Origin: Akkermansia muciniphila
GTDB taxonomy: Bacteria; Verrucomicrobiota; Verrucomicrobiia; Chthoniobacterales; Chthoniobacteraceae
Assembly (NCBI GenBank): GCA_945906945.1
Contig: CAMDSZ010000007.1
Location: 1-32,783, forward strand
DNA: 32,783 nucleotides
Reading direction: 5' to 3'
A program made the translations under genes and the position numbers. Below the pieces are notes generated by a model, which saw nothing but the letters and a program-made list of their open reading frames with translations, was not told where the DNA came from and did no database searches. This document shows positions 1-8,634 of the stretch, in pieces (within the stretch, counting starts at the first letter, position 1; each line of letters opens with the position of its first letter).

Positions 1-694
1 CAAAGATCGGCTTGAAATCCACCTCGCCCATGCCGGGCCCACGACGGTTCGGATCGTTTGCATGAAAATGCGCCATGTCACCTGCGTGCTTTCGGACGAT
101 ATCACAGATGGGCGTCGGCTCGGTGGACATCGCCTTCACGTCGAGATGCAGTTTATAGTGCTCGGATCCGATCATCCGCATGAGTTCCGCACCGAGGTCG
201 GCGGTTCTAAGGAAATCTCCCTCCTCGGGACCAAGCGGTTCAATCGCAATGGTCACTCCGCATTCCTCCAGAGTTGGAATGACGCGCTGTAAAGCGTCAG
301 CCGCGTAACGCATGCCATCGTCGTGCGACACCCCCGGCAAGAGGTTGCGTTGCTTGGGAGAGCCAAGCACCATGAGGTGGCCTCCGAGGTCGCGGCACAG
401 ACGCGTCAGCTCGCACAAGTAATCCGCAGTCGCCGTCCGCGTCTGGGCGTCGGGTGTGGTAAGGTAAAATCCTTCGGTCTTCGCGAGCAGCCAGTGCAGT
501 CCGATGATTTCGAGCCCGGCATCGGCGGCAATTTTGCGTAACTCGACTCGGCGAGCCGCCGGCACCTGATGCGCGTATTCCGCGAGAGTAAACGGCGCCA
601 CTTCCAGCCCGGTGTAGCCACACTTGCTCGCGAACGCGCAGGCTTTCTCGAAAGGCCACTCACCAAAAGTCTCGTTACAGATCGCAAATTTCAT
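1..694 (-). CDS. Sugar phosphate isomerase/epimerase-like TIM-barrel protein (3' end cut by window edge)
   Basis: The reading frame opens at an ATG (694-692) with MKFAICNETFGEWPFEKAC and stays open to the left edge, so about 231 residues are visible and the C-terminus is missing. The text has the look of the xylose-isomerase-like AP_endonuc_2 fold: a GYTGLEV strand near residue 26, a GLEIIGLHWL strand near 60, the TIAIEPL strand near 150, KLHLDVKAM near 180 and MAHFHANDPN near 210. The Glu, Asp and His residues in the last three are the metal ligands expected in this family. There is no signal peptide, so it is probably cytoplasmic, unlike the relative at 18151-18993. Members act on sugar or sugar-phosphate isomerisation or epimerisation. 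The substrate cannot be read from sequence; hydroxypyruvate isomerase or a tagatose/psicose 3-epimerase are alternatives. It is divergent from the CvfB-like gene, with 168 bp between the start codons. Confidence 0.88.
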   Translation of the reverse strand, partial: MKFAICNETFGEWPFEKACAFASKCGYTGLEVAPFTLAEYAHQVPAARRVELRKIAADAGLEIIGLHWLLAKTEGFYLTTPDAQTRTATADYLCELTRLCRDLGGHLMVLGSPKQRNLLPGVSHDDGMRYAADALQRVIPTLEECGVTIAIEPLGPEEGDFLRTADLGAELMRMIGSEHYKLHLDVKAMSTEPTPICDIVRKHAGDMAHFHANDPNRRGPGMGEVDFKPIF

Positions 695-862
695 GGGGCA
701 GATAGATCAAAATGCTGAAAGTCACCTTGCTTTTTCGCTTACAAAATCGGCCGTTGCAAGTTCCGCCCTCAGGATGGCTGGCGGAACCTCCGCGCGAGCG
801 CGGCGGAACAGCAGGATGAATTTCCTTTCCGCCGGTGCGTCGGTGCCTAACGATCGCCGGAT

Positions 863-1702
863 ATGGCTGTTTTAGGGCAACGAAATTCTCTGGCGGTACT
901 TCGCGAATCCCCGCATGGCGTCTATCTGGATGCTGCCGAATTGGGCGAGGTTCTGATGCCGGCCAAATACGTGGGCCCAGAGCTGAAAGTGGGAAGCGTC
1001 GCCGACGTGTTCCTTTACCGCGACTCCGAAGACCGGCTTGTGGCGACAACCCAGGAGCCGCTGGTGATGGTGGGGCAATGTGCCTGCTTGAAAGTGGTCG
1101 GCGTGCGGGGGGGGATCGGCGCCTTCTTAGACTGGGGACTAGAGAAGGATCTGCTGCTGCCATTGCGCGAACAAACCGGATCGCTGGCCATCAATGACTG
1201 GGTCGTCATCATGGCGGTGCTCGACGAGCGCTCCAACCGGCTGATCGCCACGTCCCGTCTCAAGCGGCACCTCGACCAAACGCCCGCCGCCTTCACCGCG
1301 GAACAAGCGGTTCATCTGGTGGTCGCGCAGGAAACGCCGCTGGGCTACCGGTGCGTGGTCGACCACACGCACTGGGGCATGCTTTACAGGACGGAACTCG
1401 GCGGACCGCTGCGGATCGGTGACGAATATCAGGGCGTTGTTCGGCTGGTTCGCGAGGATGGCAAGGTGGACTTGCGCCTCGACCAGGCCGGCTACAGGCG
1501 CATCGCCCCGCTGGCGGATCAGATTTTAGACGCGATCAAGCAGAACAACGGCCGCCTCGAACTGCATGATAAGACGGATCCCGAGACCATTCGGGAAATG
1601 TTCGCGTGCAGTAAAAAATCGTTCAAACAGGCGGTTGGCTCACTGTTCAAGGCGGGCAAAATTGAACTCAAGGACAACGGCCTCGAACTGCCGAGGCGTT
1701 GA
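863..1702 (+). CDS. cvfB: CvfB/YitL-like S1 RNA-binding protein
   Basis: A 279-residue protein with the layout of the CvfB family: several S1-like OB folds followed by a C-terminal winged helix. The clearest S1 stretch is about residues 66-125 (VVGVRGGIGAFLDWGLEKD, then LLPLREQ). A further S1-like unit lies around 145-205, ending in REDGKVDLRL. The winged helix spans about 212-278, with LADQILDAIKQNNGRLEL and FKQAVGSLFKAGKIEL. Length matches the family (about 280-300 residues). In Staphylococcus CvfB binds RNA and affects virulence-factor expression; its role in this phylum is not established. The ATG at 863 follows directly on a GC-rich 5' region without a clear ribosome-binding site. It is transcribed alone: a repeat element follows, then an unrelated ABC operon. 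Confidence 0.88.
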   Translation: MAVLGQRNSLAVLRESPHGVYLDAAELGEVLMPAKYVGPELKVGSVADVFLYRDSEDRLVATTQEPLVMVGQCACLKVVGVRGGIGAFLDWGLEKDLLLPLREQTGSLAINDWVVIMAVLDERSNRLIATSRLKRHLDQTPAAFTAEQAVHLVVAQETPLGYRCVVDHTHWGMLYRTELGGPLRIGDEYQGVVRLVREDGKVDLRLDQAGYRRIAPLADQILDAIKQNNGRLELHDKTDPETIREMFACSKKSFKQAVGSLFKAGKIELKDNGLELPRR

Positions 1703-1730
1703 AGGTAGAGGCGTCAGAGGCGTCGACAAC

Positions 1731-1868
1731 CCCTGGGACCGCGCAGCCCCAGCTGCGCTTCGACGAAGATTGCACCAAAGAGGTGGCACTGCAGCGCATC
1801 AGCAAAGAGGTGCAACCCGTCCCGGTGTCAGGAAATTGAAGCGGAGCTGGGGCTGCGCGGTCCCAGGG
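1731..1868 (+). repeat. Dispersed inverted-repeat element, copy 1 (MITE/REPIN-like)
   Basis: The ends 1731-1760 and 1839-1868 are inverted repeats that match at 29 of 30 positions, beginning CCCTGGGACCGCGCAGCCCC. A 78-nt interior carries a core (ATTGCACCAAAGAGGTGGC) shared with copies near 17,760 and 31,790. It begins 28 bp after the cvfB stop codon. Homology to copy 2 continues a little past the right end (GCCGTRATTT). There is no coding capacity; any short ORF across it is a by-product of the repeat. A transcript would fold into a very long hairpin, so it may also terminate or stabilise the cvfB mRNA. Confidence 0.85.
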
Positions 1869-1990
1869 GGGATGCCGTGATTTCGCTGTGCGCCCGCGAA
1901 TCTGCGGCGTGTTTTTTGTCGGAAACCCATTTATTTTTCAGTAGAGGTAGGCGTTTCGTTGGAAAAGTTCTGTGCTAAGGTTTGAGGCTT

Positions 1991-2839
1991 GTGAAGACAC
2001 CCGCAATTTCGATCAAGAATCTCACGAAGGAATTCTCGATTCCCTTTCGAACAGAAAGGCTTAGGGCCGTGCGCAGTCTGTCGCTGGAGGTCCCGGCCGG
2101 TGAAGTGTACGGACTGTTGGGGCCCAACGGTTCGGGCAAGAGCACGACCATGAAGATTTTGCTCGGCCTGGTGACTCCGACTGCCGGGAGCACAGAGATC
2201 TTCGGCATCAGTTCACGCCAAGTTGAAAGCCGCGAGCAGGTCGGGTTTCTCCCTGAAAACCCCTATTTTTATAAATACCTGACCGGCCTCGAAACCCTGT
2301 TGTTTTTCGGGAAACTCTGCGGCCAAAGAGGCTCCGAACTGGCAGACCGCGCCGCGGAGCTGCTGAAGGTGGTTGGATTGGAATCCGCCTCGGACAGGCG
2401 GCTGAGTGGTTACTCCAAGGGGATGCTCCAGCGGATCGGCCTTGCGCAGGCCCTCATTGGAAACCCGAAACTGCTGGTCCTCGACGAACCAACCGCAGGG
2501 GTTGACCCCGCCGGCTCCCATCAGATCCGTGACTTGATTGTGCAGTTCAAAGAAAAAGGGATCACTGTTCTGCTGTGCTCCCACCTGCTGAGCCAGGTGC
2601 AGGAAATCTGCGATCGGATCGGCATCCTGAACGAGGGGGCCCTCTTGTTGGAGGGACGCGTGAACGACCTGGTCTCTGCGCACAACCAGACCGAATTGCT
2701 CCTTGAGAACGCCACCCCGGACTTCTTAAATGAAATCGAGAGGCGCGCGGCGGAATGCGGAGTGCGGGTGCTGGATCGCCGGATGCCGCAGCGCGATTTG
2801 GAGCGCTTTTTTCTCGAGGTCACCCGGAACAAATCATGA
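1991..2839 (+). CDS. ABC transporter ATP-binding protein (ABC-2 / NosF-like)
   Basis: ATPase subunit that powers the membrane protein encoded immediately downstream. With the GTG start at 1991 it has 282 residues. Walker A GPNGSGKST is at about 44-52, the signature LSGYSKGM at 138-145, Walker B LLVLDEP at 161-167, and the switch histidine is in LLCSH at about 198. The C-terminal 80 residues are the variable tail typical of ABC-2 exporter ATPases (CcmA/NosF/GldA type). The start is uncertain: a TTG three codons upstream (1982) is also in frame, and GAGG lies just ahead of the GTG. The stop codon overlaps the next ATG by 4 bp (ATGA), so the two are translationally coupled. The substrate is unknown. 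Confidence 0.93.
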   Translation: MKTPAISIKNLTKEFSIPFRTERLRAVRSLSLEVPAGEVYGLLGPNGSGKSTTMKILLGLVTPTAGSTEIFGISSRQVESREQVGFLPENPYFYKYLTGLETLLFFGKLCGQRGSELADRAAELLKVVGLESASDRRLSGYSKGMLQRIGLAQALIGNPKLLVLDEPTAGVDPAGSHQIRDLIVQFKEKGITVLLCSHLLSQVQEICDRIGILNEGALLLEGRVNDLVSAHNQTELLLENATPDFLNEIERRAAECGVRVLDRRMPQRDLERFFLEVTRNKS

Positions 2840-3717
2840 GCGAATCGACGTCCCATCCCTTTTTCTCCCAAGGACGAGTCATGGCGCTGGCGCACAACAC
2901 GTTTTTGGAGCTGGTGCGGCAGAAGGTGTTTTATTTCCTGCTGCTGTTTGCACTGCTGATTATCGGCAGTTCTCTTTTCACTGTGGAATTCAGCTTCCAG
3001 AGCCCGTTGCAGGTGCTCAAGGACGTCGGGCTTGGCGCGATGAGCATTTTCAGCTGGCTGCTGGGGTTGCTGTGCACGGCGATGCTTTTGCCCAAGGATA
3101 TCGAAGACCGGACGCTCTACACTATTCTGGCGAAGCCGGTCCCGCGTTTTGAATATATCACCGGCAAATTGCTGGGCGTATTCATGATGATAGGGCTTTC
3201 GATTCTGCTGATGTCCGTTTTGTTCGCGGCGGTGCTCGGTATTCGCGAACAGCAGGAGCTCGCGGAGATCGCACGCATCACCCCGGTGGAGGAACTTGAA
3301 GCGGCCCTAGCGGCGGTTCGGGCGTCCGCGTTTCAATGGAATCTGCTCGCAGGTGTGGCGTTGATTTTCCTGAAAGCGGCGTTGTGCTCAACCCTCACCC
3401 TGTTGCTGTCCACCTTCGCGACGTCGTCCGTGTTTACGGTGCTGATCTCTGTGGTGGTCTACTTGATCGGGCATGTGCAAGGGATCGCACGTGAATACTG
3501 GCTGCGCCCGGGCGAAGTATCATTACTGGTGAAAGGCGGCATCGCGGTGATGGCCCTGCTCTTTCCTGATTTGCAGCTTTTCAACGTGGTGGACGAAATC
3601 GCCATCGGCACGAAAATCCCGCTGGACCTCTTCCTACAGGTGACCGGATTCGGCCTGCTTTACACCGTCGTTTATTTCATGGTTGCTCAGGTGGTTTTCG
3701 CGACCAAGGAGCTCTAG
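2836..3717 (+). CDS. ABC-2 type transporter permease
   Basis: A 293-residue polytopic inner-membrane protein, the partner of the ATPase just upstream (ATGA overlap). Hydrophobic spans are visible at about residues 26-48, 68-90, 110-132, 170-192, 195-220, 235-252 and 262-285, that is six or seven helices. The motif PKDIEDRTLYTILAKPVPR, near residues 84-103 after the second span, is typical of NosY-like ABC-2 permeases. I chose the ATG at 2836 because it overlaps the previous stop; an open frame extends 27 codons further upstream inside the ATPase gene but is not needed. Probably an exporter; substrate unknown. The TPR-like gene 126 bp downstream is likely part of the same unit. Confidence 0.9.
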   Translation: MSESTSHPFFSQGRVMALAHNTFLELVRQKVFYFLLLFALLIIGSSLFTVEFSFQSPLQVLKDVGLGAMSIFSWLLGLLCTAMLLPKDIEDRTLYTILAKPVPRFEYITGKLLGVFMMIGLSILLMSVLFAAVLGIREQQELAEIARITPVEELEAALAAVRASAFQWNLLAGVALIFLKAALCSTLTLLLSTFATSSVFTVLISVVVYLIGHVQGIAREYWLRPGEVSLLVKGGIAVMALLFPDLQLFNVVDEIAIGTKIPLDLFLQVTGFGLLYTVVYFMVAQVVFATKEL

Positions 3718-3831
3718 CCGCACAACGACACCCCGAAGGCAGTTTGTGTTTTACTCAAAAACCATCGCTTCTCCACAGGCCATGCATTCCAAGCCCGCAA
3801 TAGGCAGCCGAGCTGCAAGCCTCACCCCAGA

Positions 3832-3839
3832 GGGAGGTG
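3832..3839 (+). promoter_or_regulatory. Strong ribosome-binding site that fixes a TTG start
   Basis: GGGAGGTG ends 4 nt before the TTG at 3844, with the GGAGG core 6 nt from it. It is one of the few clear Shine-Dalgarno sequences in the window and supports the unusual TTG start of the next gene. Confidence 0.7.
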
Positions 3840-3843
3840 CGGC

Positions 3844-4608
3844 TTGAAGCATTTGTTTACGGTGCTGTTCGGCCTCCTGGCTTTTGGAGTCCTAAAAACG
3901 CCCGCTGAACATCATTTGCTCGAGGAGGAGCGCGCCTGCGGATTTCAGCTCGCCCAGGTAAACAACAACACTCGGGCGCAGCTTGGACAAATGGGATTCA
4001 TTGCCGCTCTGAGCGGGTTTCGGGCAGTGATGGCTGACTTTTTATGGATCCAGGCTGGCAACTCCTTTGAGTCCACCGATTGGGCGCGGCTTGAAGTGTT
4101 CCTGCACTCCGCGACGCAACTACAGCCGAGGGCGGTGGTTTTTTGGGAGATGGCGCACTACCATATGGCTTACGACGCCGCCATCGCCGTGAAGGGGGAC
4201 GAGTCGCGCCAGCCCAACCAGGCGTTGCGCAGGCGCGCCGAACGCGAGTTTCACCAGATTGGAGAGGGGTTTCTGCTGCGCGGGATCCAGTTTAACCCCG
4301 ACAACGCGCGCCTCTACGAGTGCTTGGGCAATTTGTACAAGAACCGGATGCAGGATCACCTGAAGGCGTCCCAGAGCTATGCTTGCTCGGCTCAAAAGCC
4401 CGGCGCGATGGGCTATGTCCGGAGATTTGCGGCTTTCGAACTTGCGAAGGTGCCCGGCAAGGAGCAGGAGGCGTATGAACAATTAAAGGAGCTGTATCTT
4501 GAGGGTCCGCAGCAGCGCGTCCCCACCCTCCTCACCCTGCTTAAGGAGCTGGAACAAAAATTGGCTGTCCCAGAGGATTTGCGCGTTTCCAATCCCCAGA
4601 ACCCATAG
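3844..4608 (+). CDS. Conserved exported TPR-like protein of unknown function
   Basis: A 254-residue protein beginning MKHLFTVLFGLLAFGVLKTP, a short basic start plus a hydrophobic stretch (about residues 3-18) that reads as a signal anchor or signal peptide. The rest is helical, with tetratricopeptide-like units. One is around residues 75-110 (ARLEVFLHSATQLQPRAVVF followed by EMAHYHMAY). The second is around 145-180, ILLRGIQF-like text then NPDNARLYECLGNLYKNRM. No catalytic motif is visible. The TTG start is backed by GGGAGGTG just upstream. It follows an ABC-2 ATPase/permease pair on the same strand, which suggests it assists that exporter or the assembly of its cargo. This is inference from position only. 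Confidence 0.75.
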   Translation: MKHLFTVLFGLLAFGVLKTPAEHHLLEEERACGFQLAQVNNNTRAQLGQMGFIAALSGFRAVMADFLWIQAGNSFESTDWARLEVFLHSATQLQPRAVVFWEMAHYHMAYDAAIAVKGDESRQPNQALRRRAEREFHQIGEGFLLRGIQFNPDNARLYECLGNLYKNRMQDHLKASQSYACSAQKPGAMGYVRRFAAFELAKVPGKEQEAYEQLKELYLEGPQQRVPTLLTLLKELEQKLAVPEDLRVSNPQNP

Positions 4609-4779
4609 AGTTGTGTTGTTGAATAGGGAGTTTGATTTCAGAAAGATCCTCTATAGGGTTTGACGAATTGGTGAGAGATGCTTTTCTGTTTGATTCCGCC
4701 TTCGCTCAGCCAGTCCTAAGCGGGGCCGGAAGATTTTAGCGATACAAAGTCCACCCGCCCTACCGCCCTTCACTGCCCC

Positions 4780-5502
4780 ATGCGCTACGCAATTTTTGGT
4801 GACGTACATGCCAACCTCGAGGCCCTCCAGGCCGTTTTGGAGGATGCTCGCGCCCATGAGGTCACCCATTACGTCTGTCTGGGAGACTTGGTCGGGTACA
4901 ATGCCGACCCTGTCGCATGTCTGGAGCTGGTGCGTTCGATGGAATGTCCGATTGTCAAAGGCAACCACGACGAACAGGCGTGCGAGGTGACAGACCTCAG
5001 TTATTTCAACCCGCTGGCCGCCCGTGCGATTCAATGGACGCGAGACCAGCTTACTGACGAACACAAGGAGTGGCTGAAGGCGCTGAAGTTTTCGCGGTTG
5101 GTTCGGAACTTCACGATCGTACATTCCACGCTGGATTCACCCGCGAGCTGGGGCTACGTGCTCAGCGATTTGGATGCGAGCGCCAGCTTCAGCTACCAAC
5201 ACACGCAGCTTTGCTTTTACGGTCACACTCACGTGCCCCGCGCCTTCATACGCGATACTCGCGTTCACGAAGTCGCTCCGGATCTGATCACCTTGGAGGC
5301 CGGCAAGAAGTACTTTTTCAATGCGGGCTCCGTGGGCCAGCCTCGCGACCAAGACTGGCGCGCATCCTACGCCATCTACACACCGGCCGAACAAACCATC
5401 CAGTGGCGCAGACTTTCTTACGACATTGAGACCGCGCAGAAGAAGATCATCGCTGCCGGACTGCCTGAGCGATTGGCCCTCAGACTTGCCGAAGGCCGCT
5501 GA
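4780..5502 (+). CDS. Metallophosphoesterase, YfcE/MJ0936-like
   Basis: A 240-residue cytoplasmic calcineurin-like phosphoesterase. The complete metal-binding signature is present in order: GDVHAN (7-12), GDLVGYNADP (35-44), GNHDE (61-65), VHST (114-117) and GHTHVP (148-153). Length and motif spacing fit the small single-domain phosphodiesterases of this superfamily, which use two divalent metals. The natural substrate is not predictable. It starts at ATG 4780 with no clear ribosome-binding site and is followed after 64 bp by a glycosyltransferase gene on the same strand. Confidence 0.92.
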   Translation: MRYAIFGDVHANLEALQAVLEDARAHEVTHYVCLGDLVGYNADPVACLELVRSMECPIVKGNHDEQACEVTDLSYFNPLAARAIQWTRDQLTDEHKEWLKALKFSRLVRNFTIVHSTLDSPASWGYVLSDLDASASFSYQHTQLCFYGHTHVPRAFIRDTRVHEVAPDLITLEAGKKYFFNAGSVGQPRDQDWRASYAIYTPAEQTIQWRRLSYDIETAQKKIIAAGLPERLALRLAEGR

Positions 5503-5566
5503 AGTTTTCCGCACGCCGGATCCCTTTGCCAAATAAGCCGTCCATTCGGCGCTCGTTTCACACGTC

Positions 5567-6577
5567 ATGAATCCGCAATGGAACGGCGCGCCACCCGAAT
5601 CCATTCTAGTCATCAAGCCCAGTTCGCTGGGCGACGTGGTTCATACGCTGCCAGCGGTTGCGGCGCTCAAAAAATTCTGGCCAACGTCCTCTATCAGCTG
5701 GCTAGTGAACCCCGAATGGGCTCCGGTTCTAGATGGGAATCCCCATCTAGATCGCGTTCATATTTTCCCGCGCGCCCAGTTCCGAGGGGTCTCAGCCGCT
5801 TGGCGAATGCTCCAGTGGGCGCGTCACTTTGGCCGTGAACACTCAGCGGAATTGGTGTTGGATTTTCAGGGCTTACTGCGCTCAGCCGTGGTCGGGCGGT
5901 TCGCACGAGAAAAGCAACTCCACGGCCTCTCGGACGCACGCGAAGGCGCAGGTTTTTTCTACGATTCGACCGCGCGCCTGGAGTCGTACCGAGCAACACC
6001 GATGCACGCCGTGGACCGTTACCTGGCTCTGGTCCAGTCACTAGGCGTCCCGCCTGCGGGGACAGCGAATCTGGAATGGCCTCTCCCAGACGGAACGCTC
6101 CCCGCTGATTTCACCGCAGGCAAACCCTACGTGGTGCTGCATCCGTTTTCGCGGGGCAAAGGCAAATCCTTGTCCATCCCAGAGGTGCAGCTGCTTTGCC
6201 AGACAATGGCTCCGCAGCGCGTGATCCTTCTCGGGCGGTCGGATCTGGAGGTCCCGAGGATGGACCACGTGGAAAATTACCTCAACCGTACGTCCCTTGT
6301 GGAATCCATCAGCATCCTGCGTCGCGCCTCCTGGGTTGTCAGCGTCGATAGCGGGCCGATGCATCTGGCGGCGGCGCTAAGTCCGCGCGTGCTTTCGATC
6401 CACACCTGGAGCGACCCTCGAAAGGTGGGCCCGTACCCTGCCGAGGCCTGGGTTTTGAAGGACTCGAGAATCCGCCGCCGCGGGGAATCTGATGCCGATG
6501 GGTTACCCGCAAACGACATGAAGGGGGTGGGAGTCTGGGTACTCAACCAACTCGCCGCCCACTCAGCTATCGCCTAG
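5567..6577 (+). CDS. Glycosyltransferase family 9 (heptosyltransferase-like)
   Basis: A 336-residue GT-B enzyme of the ADP-heptose:LPS heptosyltransferase family. The N-terminal motif KPSSLGDVVHTLPA (about 17-30) and the C-terminal nucleotide-sugar site VVSVDSGPMHLAAAL (257-271) are both intact, as is VVLHPFSRGKGKS in the middle (about 188-200), where the second Rossmann domain begins. These enzymes transfer heptose or a related sugar to lipid A or other outer-membrane glycolipids at the cytoplasmic face. The neighbours fit an envelope role: an MsbA-type exporter and another glycosyltransferase-like gene follow on the same strand. The exact donor and acceptor are unknown. Confidence 0.92.
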   Translation: MNPQWNGAPPESILVIKPSSLGDVVHTLPAVAALKKFWPTSSISWLVNPEWAPVLDGNPHLDRVHIFPRAQFRGVSAAWRMLQWARHFGREHSAELVLDFQGLLRSAVVGRFAREKQLHGLSDAREGAGFFYDSTARLESYRATPMHAVDRYLALVQSLGVPPAGTANLEWPLPDGTLPADFTAGKPYVVLHPFSRGKGKSLSIPEVQLLCQTMAPQRVILLGRSDLEVPRMDHVENYLNRTSLVESISILRRASWVVSVDSGPMHLAAALSPRVLSIHTWSDPRKVGPYPAEAWVLKDSRIRRRGESDADGLPANDMKGVGVWVLNQLAAHSAIA

Positions 6578-6715
6578 CCTCCAAGGGCGAGTCACGATAG
6601 GGTTCACTGCAGTAAAAACACCCACCCTTGTTCTCCTCCCCGTCCACCGGCTTGCCTGTGAACCTTCTCGAGCACAGCCTAGCGATCTTCCTTTTTTCGA
6701 CTCCGCCTATTTTCC

Positions 6716-8512
6716 ATGTCCCCGCTGTACCGTAGAGTCCTGTCGTATTTTCTTCCGCACTGGTGGCCGACGCTGATGGCGTCCCTGCTCACCGTCGTGC
6801 AGACGCCATTCAACCTGCTCAAACCGTGGCCGCTCGCATTTCTTGTGGCCCAGGTCCTCCCCGCAATCGGCAAGCCGGCACACGGCCTTTCACTGACTTT
6901 CTGGAAATACTCCTATTCGCTCGCCGAATGGACCATCCCGCAAATCATCGCGGGCTGCAGCATCTCGGTCGTGATTTTTCACATCTTCTCCGCATGGCTG
7001 CATGTGGTTTCACAGATGATGTACTACCGCGTCGGTTTGCAGGGGTTGCTCGACCTGCGCACCGACTTGTATTCGTACCTGCATTCGCTGCCGCTCAAGT
7101 ACCACGATGCGCGGCGGAGTGGCGATTCGACCTTCCGCGTTGCGTACGATTCACAGTCTTTGCAGGCATTCTATTCGAAAGCGATTTTCCTTTTCCAGAG
7201 CGCGAAGGATCTGGCGAGCATTCTTGTCACGATGTGGGCGCTTGATGTGCAGGTGACGCTGCTCTCGCTGTCCGTGGTGCCCGTAATGGTCATCACCTTC
7301 AAGCTCTTCGCCAAAAAAGTGCGCGACCAGTCCACCCGCATTGCAGAACGCGAAAGCGCGGTGCTGAGTCTCGCCCAAGAGGGGCTCAGTTCCGTGAAGA
7401 TGGTGCAGGCCTTCGGCCGCGAAGAGGACGAGGTAAAACAGTTCTCCATCTCGGCCCAGCAGAGCCTGAAGGAAAACATGCGGATGCAATACATCTCGAT
7501 GAACAGCTCGATGATTGTGGCAACCTTACTCATGGGCGGCACCGCTGCGTTGTACTGGCTCGGCTCGCTCCACGTCATGAGCGGGGCGTTGAGCGTCACC
7601 AGCCTGCTTGCGATCACCAACTACCTCTCCCTCCTCTATCAGCCCATTGATTCGATCACTTCGGTGGGTTGGGATTTGGAGCGTGCAGCCGGCAGCGCGC
7701 GCCGTTGTTTCGAAGTGCTCGACCACGCGGACGATGTCGCTGACAAACCCAATGCAACCGAGCTCTCCGGTACCCACGGCGAACTTGTTTTTGAGGATGT
7801 CAGTTTCGGGTACACCTCTGAACGCAACATCATCGAACACGTCAATCTCACGCTCACACCGGGGCAGACCGTGGCGTTTGTGGGAACAACGGGGGCGGGA
7901 AAAAGCACGCTGCTCTCGCTGGTCCCACGTTTTTACGATCCGACCGGGGGCCGGGTGCTGCTTGATGGTAAGGACCTGCGCGATCTATCCAAGAAATCCC
8001 TGCGGGCGCAGATTTCCATCGTGCTACAGGATACGCTTCTGTTCTCTACAACGGTCAGGGAAAATATCGCGTACGGCCGTCCCGGAGCTACGGAGGCGGA
8101 AATCATCGAGGCTGCAAAGCGCGCTCAGGCCCACGAGTTCATCATGGCGATGCCTGAGGGATACGGGTCGCAGGTGGGAGAGCGCGGCGGTCACCTCTCG
8201 GTGGGGCAGCGCCAGCGGATCGGGATCGCCCGGGCATTTCTAAAGAACGCACCCATCCTGCTCCTCGACGAACCGACATCCGCGCTGGACCCGACCACCG
8301 AGTCGGCCATCATGCAGACCATCGAAGGTCTGATGCAGGGGCGCACCACGCTGATCATCACACACCGGCTCGCAACCATCCACAACATGGACAAGATCGT
8401 TGTTCTCGGCCCCGGCGGGGTCGTCGAGGAGGGGCGCGGCCCTGAATTGGTGCGGCGCGGCGGTTTTTACGCGAATCTGTATCACTCGGCGAACTTGGGA
8501 CAGCAAAGCTAA
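6716..8512 (+). CDS. MsbA-like ABC transporter, fused permease and ATPase
   Basis: A 598-residue half-transporter: a six-helix exporter domain (about 15-330) followed by a nucleotide-binding domain. Walker A GTTGAGKST is at 390-398, the signature LSVGQRQRIGIARA starts at 494 and Walker B ILLLDEP at 514. The Q-loop VLQDTLLFS lies between them and the switch histidine is in IITHRL. Length and order match type IV (formerly type I) exporters such as MsbA, LmrA and BmrA, which work as homodimers and often flip lipid-linked molecules. The position between two glycosyltransferase-like genes favours a lipid or glycolipid substrate, but a multidrug exporter cannot be excluded. The signature has V where many have G (LSVGQ); this is a tolerated variant. 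Confidence 0.93.
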   Translation: MSPLYRRVLSYFLPHWWPTLMASLLTVVQTPFNLLKPWPLAFLVAQVLPAIGKPAHGLSLTFWKYSYSLAEWTIPQIIAGCSISVVIFHIFSAWLHVVSQMMYYRVGLQGLLDLRTDLYSYLHSLPLKYHDARRSGDSTFRVAYDSQSLQAFYSKAIFLFQSAKDLASILVTMWALDVQVTLLSLSVVPVMVITFKLFAKKVRDQSTRIAERESAVLSLAQEGLSSVKMVQAFGREEDEVKQFSISAQQSLKENMRMQYISMNSSMIVATLLMGGTAALYWLGSLHVMSGALSVTSLLAITNYLSLLYQPIDSITSVGWDLERAAGSARRCFEVLDHADDVADKPNATELSGTHGELVFEDVSFGYTSERNIIEHVNLTLTPGQTVAFVGTTGAGKSTLLSLVPRFYDPTGGRVLLDGKDLRDLSKKSLRAQISIVLQDTLLFSTTVRENIAYGRPGATEAEIIEAAKRAQAHEFIMAMPEGYGSQVGERGGHLSVGQRQRIGIARAFLKNAPILLLDEPTSALDPTTESAIMQTIEGLMQGRTTLIITHRLATIHNMDKIVVLGPGGVVEEGRGPELVRRGGFYANLYHSANLGQQS

Positions 8513-8634
8513 GTACCCCTACAACAGCGGTGACGCTGCGGTTGCCTTTCCGCCACGACCCTGCTAACTCCCCACAACACTTGGAGTTTCCGTGACGCCC
8601 CGGCGGATTGGGAACCCCTCAACAAACACACTTC

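Noticed and set aside
1566-1880. Short open frame with a product ending in SWGCAVPG
   Set aside because: It is created by the dispersed repeat running out of the end of cvfB; similar peptides appear at all three copies and reflect the repeat, not a protein family.
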